Assembly: GCA_033977485.1 (NCBI GenBank)
Contig: CM066994.1
Location: 83,514,871-83,578,870, forward strand
DNA: 64,000 nt
Direction: 5' to 3'
DNA from: Hydrangea macrophylla
Lineage: Eukaryota > Streptophyta > Magnoliopsida > Cornales > Hydrangeaceae
Positions 54,900 to 64,000 of this stretch are shown piece after piece; position 1 is the first letter of the stretch; every line of letters begins with the position of its first letter. The notes under the pieces are model-generated. The model was not told where the DNA came from. It did no database searches and worked only from the letters and a program-made list of their open reading frames with translations. The position numbers were made by a program, and so were the translations under genes.

Positions 54900-55446
54900 C
54901 TGGGATTTAATTGGAGAATCCTACCACCGTGCCTGAAACGGTAGGTATTATTTTTTTTTCATTATAAAACGCATCTACATCATCAATCCAAGGGAGACTA
55001 AGCACTATGTGGGCAACATTCATGGGTAACACATGGCACCATACCTTACGGGAGTACACTCCCATTTGGATAGGCACCAAACACCTCTCCTAGACTAGAA
55101 GGGAAGTCCCATCATCCTGCACTACCTTAAAAGGTTGTGGGTGTGGTTCAGGTATAAGATTCATCTTAGTAAAGCCCACGCCTAGAATTCATTGAACTGT
55201 TGTCATCAATGGTGATTGTACACAACGCGTCACCGCACTTAAGAACTGTTTGAAAAGTGTTAGTGTAAGGCTCCGACCAACGTTAGGACAAGGAGGAGGG
55301 TAACTGCCTAAGATTTCCTTACCACATTTCCCTAAAGCATTTACTTTAGATACCGCCATGTGAACGCTCTTATAGAATTGATCCATCAAATCTTGAAGCT
55401 TTTGAATGCTCTTATATATGTATTTATCAAGATTTTGAATTCTCAT
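54900..55446 (-). pseudogene. Decayed retropepsin-like coding of element 3
   Basis: Bases 55189-55446 are an 85-codon minus-strand frame ending TTVQ and containing LGSYPPPCPNVGRSLTLTL. Downstream in another frame (about 54930-55165) the translation gives PFKVVQDDGTSLLV, a TAG, then RCLVPIQMG, VWCHVLPMNVAHIVLSLPWI and FRHGGRILQLNP. This resembles the retropepsin-like domain of plant Ty3/gypsy polyproteins, where HI-LG-PWL is the conserved block. No full catalytic protease or polymerase is present. Confidence 0.6.
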
Positions 55447-56473
55447 GTTTGTGTCGGTTGGAGGGCGTGTTTGGTTGTGAAAAGACGTGATGAAGATAAG
55501 AATATGTGATGATTAGGTTCAAAGTTGGACCTTGTTGCAAAATTCTATTGATTTACCATGCAAATGACATATTAATCGAAATGTTCAATAGACAAAACAG
55601 ATAACTTATATGATCCAAAGAAACCTATACTAGAACTCCAAAAATGATTGGCAATCTGCTGCTCGTGGAACTCCTTGGGTAAAATGTTTTCTGAACTCTT
55701 GAAGAATATGCTGAGTGATGAGGTGTTCTGAGACTTTCTGGAGGGGAAATGGTGTTTCTAAAAATTTCAGAAAGTTCCAGGGGTGTAACCAGAATTTCAG
55801 ACCAATTTATGTGTTTTTCAAAAATTTGCAGAAGCTTCAAGATGGTAGTAGATGGGCTGGGGATATGGGTGGTTTGTTAATTTGGTAACCGAGTTAGGTA
55901 GAGGGTCAATGTGAGTGAGACTAAATCAGATATGGATTATGGACTACTTTGGATGGGCTGAGGTTAACTATTATGGGTGGTTGGGTTTTTCTAAGGAAAT
56001 AAATAAATGGTTGATTCTTTTTTTGGTATTTGCGAACAGCCTAAGGTCTAGGGTTTTGTAAAAGGCAGCAGTGGCGAGGTGGTTGATGGTGATGGTGTGG
56101 TGTGTTGATCGGCGGCGGTTATGGTGGTGGTAGCCAGCGGTTGGGCTTTGTTAGGTGGTTAATGTGGTACTGGAGACAAGGAAATGTATGGGTATGTGTG
56201 TCAATATGTCTCTGTATGGGTATGCTCTCGTATGTGTCAATATATATTTGTATATTGAAATGGAATGAGATAGATTAGAGTTTTGGTGATGGGAAGATGT
56301 TATGGGACTGGATTGGTTAAGGTGTGCATGGAATTGAAGTTGATGTGGCCACATTTGGTGATGATGGCGGCGAGTCTGAGTGGAAGATGATGAACACTGC
56401 AAGTTCATAAGGCCTGTTTGGTTGGAGCAAAAATACAAATAGCATGAACCAGGAATTTGGCTCTGATACCAAT

Positions 56474-56763
56474 TGATGTAGAACTAGTTGGGAAGAAAGA
56501 GAAGAGAAGAGAATATAGAGAGAGAAAGAGAGACCGAGAAGAGAGAAAAGGCACAGAAGTTCAAGGAGAAAGATAATATCAATATTCAATTCATTCAAGT
56601 CTGCCAATAACTGAGAACCTTACGCGTTTAAATAGGCAAACTAAAACCATAAAGATAGTAATAAATCCCTAAACTAGCACCATAATTAAAACTGGAATTA
56701 AATGCTAAATCTATATACAATTATTTCGTAAATTATTTTATTCTCTATTTGTGATCCCCATCA
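56474..56763 (-). repeat. 5' LTR (element sense) of element 3
   Basis: This 290-bp partner of 53678-53975 starts TGATGTAGAACTAG and ends CCCCATCA, followed by ACATG. The primer site lies immediately to its left. Confidence 0.92.
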
Positions 56764-56768
56764 ACATG

Positions 56769-57743
56769 TATTCCAAAATTTAAAGTAAAGTGTTTTTGCC
56801 TTTGGGAATGTTCTCAAACACTAGTTTTGGTTAAGATTTGTAGAGTTTGTATGCACATCTATTTTGATTGATACATGGGTTCGAGTATTTAGGAATTTCT
56901 CAAGCTCCAATTTCCTTGTATGTTTTGGGAGTTTATAATAAAGTATTTGAGGATTTCCCCACGACCTAGACTGTAGTTAGATCACAATAGAATTTTGTCA
57001 AAAAAACTAAACTTCTCAAAGACCTAGTGTTCATCCGCGTTTTGAAAATCTAACCCATTTACCTTATACTTGGAGTGAAATCTATTCAAAACAGAGTTAG
57101 GGGAATTTCTCAAAAACCAATTACTACAGCCAATGATCTGACGAAATTCTCAAAAGTGTCCTGGTAATAGTTGGATACTTGGAGAAAATTTTCAAAGTAT
57201 CCTGTAAACAGTTTCGAGGTTGATGTTATAATATCCCAAAAATCAAACATAAGAGAGATTTTTTACCCAAAAGGAACATACATCACTGTTTTGCGCATTA
57301 CTCAGCTTGGAGATGCATGATAATGATGAAGGAAATGTTGCCATATTTAAATGATTGACATAATATTTTTACATAAAATGTTAATTTTCAAAAAATCTTC
57401 CCATAAATGTCAAAACTAATTGCATTTATTTACATTCTATAGCTGAAATATATGTTGCTATTTTTAAGGGATTGACATAATATCTTCCCTTATATCACAA
57501 AAGGGTAAATCAGTCCAAGAAAATTCAATTAAATTTGAATTAGGGACTTGTTATTGATTAAGTCTGATTCCAAGGGATTTTTGACCGAGAAAGAAATAGA
57601 GAGGAGCTTTTATCACTATTGATTGATGATGAGGGATTTTCCGCTAAACATCTATTTATGGGTATTCAGGCTAAAAATCTATTTAATTTTTCTATACATT
57701 TTTTCATTCAATGTACCTCTGAACAAATGTTTCTGGTTTTCAG
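56769..57743 (+). other. End of the 16.1-kb GLE1 intron
   Basis: AT-rich sequence with no readable element, ending TTTCTGGTTTTCAG, a good acceptor. Bases 56795-56930 resemble the pieces at 42500-42577 and 53617-53677, as expected if the ancestral intron carried a tandem duplication before elements 2 and 3 inserted. Confidence 0.6.
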
Positions 57744-58016
57744 ATGACAGGGTTTGCCCTCTTTAGAAGATGCAAGTCACAGTTTAAGAAGTTAGTGAAC
57801 ACAATTTACACTGACTTCCTAAATAAGCTTAAAGGACGCGGAGAAGATTTGAAGCTTAACAAGGTGATCACAACTATTCAGACTTGTATAGAATCAAAAC
57901 AGTTCCTTAAGGAGCCCGAAGGATGGCGCCTGACTGGTTATTTATTATCACATACGTGCATTCCCGAAGCAGAATACCAACAGCAGTACCATCGTCAACC
58001 GAATAGGTTTTATTAG
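57744..58016 (+). CDS. GLE1: GLE1, last exon and stop
   Basis: This 273-bp exon has 90 codons plus TAG (58014-58016) in phase 0. It starts MTGFALFRRCKSQFKKLVNT, which joins directly to QAFLE of the previous exon and matches the GLE1 C-terminus. It continues through a helical Lys-rich stretch and EPEGWRLTGYLLSH to a short Gln-rich tail ending QPNRFY. The ATG here is an internal Met, not a start. The frame is intact across the 16.1-kb intron, so the gene looks functional. Confidence 0.92.
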   Translation: MTGFALFRRCKSQFKKLVNTIYTDFLNKLKGRGEDLKLNKVITTIQTCIESKQFLKEPEGWRLTGYLLSHTCIPEAEYQQQYHRQPNRFY

Positions 58017-58325
58017 TAATTTATTATATACAAATACAATTATTATTCCTATTTTTATTTTTGTTGGTTGAGAAGAATTGGAAGAAAAGAAGCAGAAGCG
58101 AGGTTCATGTGTTGTAAACTCCAATTGCAGTTAAATTTTTTATATTAGCTAAATTATTTTGTATCTATGTATGCTAACTTGTTCTATGTTGTACTGAAAA
58201 TAGAAGTGATTTGTGTAGAGTATTAGTCTCTACTTGCTGCTGATTGAATGTCTGGAGCAAGTTCGACCTGAGTTCTATTACTGTGTTGTTCATATTATCC
58301 CAAAAGTGAATAGAATTTTGGTCAG

Positions 58326-58331
58326 CAATAA
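58326..58331 (+). promoter_or_regulatory. Likely GLE1 polyadenylation signal
   Basis: AATAAA lies 310 bp after the GLE1 stop in a T-rich 3' region. Plant signals are loose, so other sites such as AATTATT motifs at 58020-58060 could also be used. Confidence 0.45.
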
Positions 58332-59665
58332 AAGCCCAATTAAGAGGATTCATATTTGGTGAACATTTCTTTTCTTTTCTTTCTTTCTTTTTTTTTTTTT
58401 TTTTTTTTTTTTCTTTTTGGGAATAACCTTTGTCGTCTTAGAAATTATACCATGTGACTGTCACAATTGTGTGGCAGTCATCATTAACGAGGCTTCAATG
58501 TGAAGTTGTGAACATTAGCAACTCAGCTTCCAATTTTTTGTACTAAACATTAGCAACTCAATTCCCATTTACTTGTACATGAAGGTGAGTGTTTTATGCA
58601 AGCAGAAAAGAAAGAATGACATTGTGAGAATGTCATATGGATGTGAGCAATGCTATGCTTTCTAAATTTCTATGCCATAAGTGCTTTCCAAATGATATGG
58701 TAGTGCGATCAGGTAAATAACTTCCAATCAAAATTCAACTGGTCTTACTATATTAGTGGCTGCATGGCTTGTTTAACTACTTATCATATCCAACTTAAGT
58801 AGTGGCTACATGGTTGGGGCTCATCGAATAATTTCTCGGTCCAAACACTGTAAGAGAGTCATAAGTAAGCAGTGTCGTATACGCGGTGATTGTTTTCACA
58901 TTTCAAACCCTTGATATCGACTTTAGAATCTCCGTATATATGTGTGTAAGTGGATGTATTATGTTTATGTTATATTTCAATGCAGATTCAAACACGATTA
59001 AGAGCCTATTTGAAAATGTTTTTAAGATAGGATTTGGTTTAGTTCTCGTCTTATTATTTTTGTATTGAAACTAAGATTATGTTGGCATGGCAAAGAGCCT
59101 AGTAAGAGAGACCAGATTCAGCACGGAATCCTGCAAGAAAAGTACATTCATCAAATACTTAAATTTATAAATCATTCCACTTGTGCACCACATAAACTTT
59201 CCAAACAGCCCTTTATTTTCTGTTCTTGCTGTGTTGAGGTCCCATAATTGATTCAACACTTGATCTGGTTGACGACTTGCACGCAACTGCGCTTAGGAGA
59301 GAGAATAGAATGAATGGTTTTGACATAGTCACATGTAAAGGCGCATTAGATGCCACCTGAATTATGATAAAAAAAATGGTAACTTGATGAGAAAAGTTGT
59401 AACCTATGACAAAATATAGTAGCCACCATGACACAAAACTGTAAGAGTGGTTTTGTAACTATTGTGACAAAAATTTGTAACCTATGTCACAAAAAATTGT
59501 AATCACGATGATAAAAAATATAACCTCTCACAAATATTAAACCATCATGACAAAAAAAATAAAAAAATGTTACCACTGACAATATATACCACTCTGGTTT
59601 TTTTTATCAATATCCAAGTGCTGAGATTGTTTACTCCTAAATGTTTTTAATCTAACGGCTTAACC

Positions 59666-59701
<36 letters not shown>

Positions 59702-60240
59702 GCATGGTGCGCGGACCACAGAAGTTCACTACATTTCAAGTTAAGAAACAATGGACACCAAAGAAGTAGCTTAAAGCAACTTGATTGATATGTGTTTTCT
59801 TTCGTGAACAGCACATCTCAACTAATGGTACTAGCTAGTTACTCCGTACTTGTTTAATTTGTTACTAAAGTGAAGTGAGAACTTTGAAAAGCATTTCCTT
59901 TCACTTTTTGTCTTGCTATCTTTGCTTTTGTCCCCCCTTGTAATTACTCCAACCTAAGAAAATGAAATGTTGAAGACCAAATCTTCTTTTTCTTTTTCCT
60001 TTTTCTTTTCACCTAGCTTCCATAAATAGACAAGAGGCAGAAAGAAAAGAAAATGTCGGTACATTAATTCAATCACAATGGTACCTTTTTCATAGGACTA
60101 TATTAATTCTTTTGTCAATTCCACAATGATCAATAATATGTTTTGCGTTTCTTTTTGTTTTTATTTTTCCGTAAAACTTATTTTGGGATGAATATTAGTG
60201 ACCTCTTATGAGGTTTGCTTTAATACTATATATATATATA
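58332..60240. other. Intergenic region downstream of GLE1
   Basis: No gene was recognised. Low-complexity runs include a CTTT/T tract (58370-58415) and (CT)n at about 59668-59697. Bases 59340-59600 hold degenerate repeats of GACAAAA--TTGTAACC-ATG with a spacing of roughly 35-45 bp. Confidence 0.55.
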
Positions 60241-60420
60241 CAGTCAGGTTATGGAGAGGGCGCCCTCTCTTTAATAAAGAGAGGGCTTCTGTTTTGGCCG
60301 TCGACTCGTGTTTTCATTAAGGGCAGTTTTGTCATTTTACAGTTTTTAAACACAATCTGACGGTCAAAACAGAGGCCCTCTCTTTAATAAAGAGAGGACG
60401 CCCTTTCCTGAGAATTCCTG
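60241..60420. mobile_element. 180-bp MITE with long inverted repeats
   Basis: The first ~60 bp (CAGTCAGGTTATGGAGAGGG...) and last ~60 bp are imperfect inverted repeats. Each arm contains its own palindrome (CCCTCTCTTTAATAAAGAGA-GG). The flanks are TATATATATA on both sides, so the target duplication is ambiguous (2-10 bp). There is no coding. Confidence 0.8.
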
Positions 60421-60848
60421 TATATATATATATATATAATTATTTATTTCTTTTCATTACTCGCAGGTGCTGCCAATGGTAAGAAAGGTCCAAAGAAACA
60501 AGCCCTAAGCTCACATTTTTTTTTCTTTTTTTTTTTTCGGTCGAAACCTAAGCTCACTCTTCAATGGTTCAGTTTTACCACTTAACTGGAATTAATACTC
60601 GTGCGATGCACGGAAAAATATTTTTTAATATCTTGTAGCCTTTTTTTGCTAAGCAAATTTATGTACGTAAATTTGTTAGTGGTATTGTTATTTTATATAA
60701 TATATAGTTATATTATTTTAATTAATTAGTTTAGTTTGTATTATGTATGTGAGTATATTTAGAGATATATGTATATATATATTTATATAAATTAGATATT
60801 GATGAGATTTGATATGGTTTAAAAAGAGATAAGCAAAGAAGAGAATAA

Positions 60849-60898
<50 letters not shown>

Positions 60899-60916
60899 AG
60901 TATTATACATGTATAT
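60421..60916. other. Intergenic AT-rich sequence with (GA)n
   Basis: Contains TA runs (60421-60438), T-rich tracts and a (GA)n microsatellite at about 60851-60893. No gene was seen. Bases 60912-60916 (TATAT) are the left flank of the LTR that follows. Confidence 0.6.
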
Positions 60917-63184
60917 TGTCACACCCCGATTTTTGGACAACCAAATATTCAATCCAGAGCCTGTATCCGGACTAATATTCAATTACCAAAAATCACGAGA
61001 GCGACACCCTCCCATATGCTAACAGAAAATTTATTGAAAACAGTATTTAATACTCCTTAAATAAGGACATGTGATCTTGTGTTTAAAGAAAAACTCTTTA
61101 TTATTAAACATGTATTCCCAAACATCCATTTCATTGTAAAAGAAATAAAGTTCCATTATAAATATTATATCACTTTTCAATTTAAAAAAAACATCATTTT
61201 CATAAATAAAATGTCCACATACAGAGTTCAGCGGAAATAAAAATAAATAAGAATAAAATCTATACATCCATTGGTCAGAGTAACTACAACGTTCCCAATA
61301 CCCAATATACCATATTTATTACAATTATACATACTGGCCCACAATGCCAGAAAATAAAATACAATCAAGTACAACAAAAATAAGTACAACTCCAATAATA
61401 AACAACACAACGACCATCTCTTCACCCAAACAGAAGCTCTAACGAAAATCTCCAAAAACTAAACCTGCACAAATACATTCGACTACGTTTCATATAGAAA
61501 CGCCCCCGAATGTATAACACACTCGGGTCAGTCACATGACTGGTATGAGTTAAACAAAACAACAAGTCTTAGGGATCCAATTTGAACCCGTAGACAACAA
61601 ATTACACTACAGTACTCTTGGGTCAAGACAGGTAGTTCCACACACATATCTGGACTATAGAGTAGTTTCCATTTATGTGGTGGCAAGTAGTTTCTTTCCC
61701 AAAATCCAAAGTTACTACGAGTTTCATACTTACCCATTACTTATGATGAGCCAAACCTATAATACGTTAGTGGGCCCACCATCCTGCAAATTGAATGATC
61801 ATAAACCAAGTAAACAATTCTGTATACAAACCGTCCACATTCTAACTCAAACATCGCATTCATTTTTCCACGCTTATCAGTCTTATGAAATACTCCATTG
61901 TCATTATTTATTAGCCTTTAATTTATCTTTGTGTTCCCTAGGTTCACCACTTGGCCACCCTCCATGGTACACCCACACATATATCCCATGTGTGCCCGGA
62001 CATACTACTAACATCCACTCTGGTGCTAGTTTGGTTGGGGTATCAACCAAACTAGGTATACACACAGAAGGCCAGTCAATATGCCTAGACGTCTAACAAA
62101 TAAGCCGGGCATAAGGCTTAGGCCAGCTTGATCACGAAGCCACTGGCAAAAGGGTACACTCAGCAAGTCGAGCTACCAAAAAAAAACATATCACACAACG
62201 GGGAGCGGTGAACACTAAAGAACTATGTTGCAATTATCACTTATCGTTCGTATTATCCCAATAATTGTAAATTTCACGTTTATTACATAGTTCCGTCTTA
62301 TCATCCAATCACATCTCTAACTTTTAGATGTATTCCAATTTCTTACAATAAAGGGTTTTATCAATTAACCCATAAAAATCTTCCCTCAATAATTTTCAAT
62401 CAAATTACAACATCCCCAATATACTATTCAACGTATCTAATTTACTCATTTTTCTCAAAATGACCACAAAATAAGATCAGTTATTTTAGGTACAATAATC
62501 TCAACCCAACATTCAATATTAGCCTACATAAAGCACATAATAAGAAATCATATTCTCCAATTTGCACGTTGAACTATATTGAAAACTGCTACTGTAATCT
62601 TAAATTTCTGCCCAAACGGTGCAGAATCAGGAAAAATACCATTAGACGAAAAACGTGCAGAATCACGTTTTACATGAGACACGCGGACAGAATGTTCAAA
62701 TTCAAAGCCACGATTTTCTAATAATTTTCTCAAGTTTCTGCAACTGTGTAAATTAAAAAAAACGAATTTCCATATATCTCTTAATAATCATGAATATTTC
62801 ACATATAGTTTTATCAAACTAACGAACTACTCACCTAACCCTTTCGAATACCTTAAGGTCATAATCACAAAGTCACACGAAGGGGAAAGAATATATCTAA
62901 ATCACTTCAACCATAACAACGTGTATCGATCCATTACAAAGATCTAACCCTAACAATTAAATTTTAACATACACTACTTTACTCCCATACACATACATAT
63001 ATATACATACGTGTATATATATATATATTCGGATACACAAAGTTTAACTCACCTAGTTCAATCCAAAATTGACAACCACGAATGCTCCGCGATTCCCCAC
63101 GTGACCACGAATCCGGAATCCTTCTCCTTTCTCCTCCCTTTTCTTCTTCTTCTTCTTCTTCTTCTTCTTCTTCTTCTTCTCTCC

Positions 63185-63219
<35 letters not shown>

Positions 63220-63592
63220 GTCTGTTCTTTCTTTTGGGTGGCTAGGGTTTTTCATATAAGATATATGTACACTACACACACAACACATGTCAATAAAACA
63301 CACAAAAATATATAAATCCCGTTTTTCTTCTTGTGGGCTCACAAAAGAGACCTATATGAGCCCAGAATGCAGTACAAAGTGTTAAAATGAGTAGCCCAAT
63401 GAGTACCCATGACCCCGGGCACTAAATTTCTATGTTAAGCACACTACTTAACATACTAACGACCCGAACACGCTACTACAACTATTTTTTTTTATTAAGT
63501 GTCACTAAGATACATACACAGTTAATATCTAATACTTGAAAATAATAAGCTAAATAATTTCTAAAAGCACTTAGAAAATTAGGGTTGTTACA
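60917..63592 (-). repeat. 3' LTR of a minus-strand chromovirus
   Basis: On the minus strand the LTR starts TGTAACAACCC (63592) and ends ATCGGGGTGTGACA (60917), giving a 2676-bp LTR with TG...CA ends. Just outside, on the element side, the minus strand reads AAATTTCGGGACGAAATTTC then TTTAAGGAGGGTAGAA, the conserved pre-LTR purine tract of Tekay/Del-type chromoviruses. Inside are (TTC)n, (CT)n and (CA)n runs (63139-63220). The second LTR and the target copy lie beyond the right edge. Confidence 0.8.
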
Positions 63593-64000
63593 TTCTACCC
63601 TCCTTAAAGAAATTTCGTCCCGAAATTTAAAGCAACGATAAATACACACGGTAGTCATCAATAAAGTTAAACACGTAATTTTAAACAAAGCATTGATTAA
63701 GTTTAACTCTCAACTATACGAGACCAAGTACGTCGAGCGACTAATCCAAACAAGGAAACCCTCATATATATACTTTATTCTCGTATAATTAATTGTCAAA
63801 AGGTAATCAACAACATAAAGTTTGATGCACTGATTGTGAATATAAACTATGTATGTAACATGCTCACATTTAATCCATGATTTAACTACATGCTCATGTT
63901 TACCTCTTACCATGTCCCGAACTCCTACTACTTGGGATACCCAATACTTACAACTCAAATGTATAGCTTCAAGATCTTTCAGAACCTTTCACTATGAATA
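63593..64000 (-). other. Start of chromovirus interior, cut by window edge
   Basis: Bases 63593-63640 are the purine tract region (minus strand) and the rest is untranslated 3' sequence. Minus-strand frames at 63482-63688 and 63710-63958 show no pol motif. Coding would be expected further right. Confidence 0.55.

Larger units (their letters stand above)
53678..56763 (-). mobile_element. Non-autonomous LTR element (element 3)
   Basis: LTRs of 298 and 290 bp (53678-53975 and 56474-56763) with ends TGATGTAG...CCCCATCA are flanked by the target duplication ACATG (53673-53677 and 56764-56768). A tRNA-iMet primer site (56460-56471, minus) abuts the right LTR. The 2.5-kb interior has no RT or integrase. 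It carries a decayed retropepsin-like segment and other short frames. It is antisense to GLE1. Confidence 0.92.

Noticed and set aside
59065..59247. 60-codon + strand frame downstream of GLE1
   Set aside because: No motif, overlapping minus-strand frames, and no splice or promoter support.
63011..63342. Ser/Leu-rich and Arg-rich frames
   Set aside because: They are translations of TTC, CT and CA microsatellites.

Overview
This window is nuclear DNA from a flowering plant, probably a eudicot. It carries six spliced exons of a conserved nuclear gene. Almost everything else is plant transposable element sequence: Ty1/copia, Sirevirus-like and Ty3/gypsy chromovirus retrotransposons, hAT-type DNA elements and MITEs. 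No rRNA, tRNA, CRISPR or prokaryotic operon was seen. The species cannot be named from the sequence.

The host gene lies on the + strand at 28746-58016. It encodes the C-terminal 258 residues of a GLE1-type mRNA export nucleoporin. Its six exons (28746-28827, 29234-29317, 31298-31381, 41035-41166, 41516-41638, 57744-58016) all have GT-AG junctions and no internal stop. Five introns lie between them. Intron 31382-41034 is 9.65 kb because it holds one young, coding-intact Copia element (31972-40631). Intron 41639-57743 is 16.1 kb because it holds a decayed Copia (42578-53616) and a non-autonomous LTR element (53678-56763). The decayed Copia itself contains another Copia (42610-47778) inside its LTR and a hAT element (51481-52417) inside its gag. 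Every one of these insertions has a target-site duplication that can be read from the sequence. The upstream GLE1 exons were not found.

Left of the gene are several blocks. A 5'-truncated Ty3/gypsy chromovirus with its 3' LTR occupies 1-2268. A probable long LTR follows at 3050-5575. An old, very decayed Copia spans 6345-23225; its two LTRs are about 15 kb apart and share the TSD GTATG. Inside that old element sit a hAT element (7650-8667), a gag-only Sirevirus-like element with matching LTRs and TSD TGGCC (11320-17274), two head-to-tail units each made of a small ORF and a 32-bp minisatellite (18525-20367), and a pair of MITE units. At 23340-27720 there is a degraded LTR-type element that encodes a spliced protein with the plant 'putative gypsy-type transposase' domain.

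Downstream of GLE1 are intergenic sequence, a 180-bp MITE with an internal palindrome, and a 2.68-kb LTR (60917-63592) of a minus-strand chromovirus whose body continues past the right edge.

The main unexplained items are the tandem ORF/minisatellite units, the duplicated capsid-like domain in the gag-only element, and palindrome arrays that recur in several unrelated LTR families.
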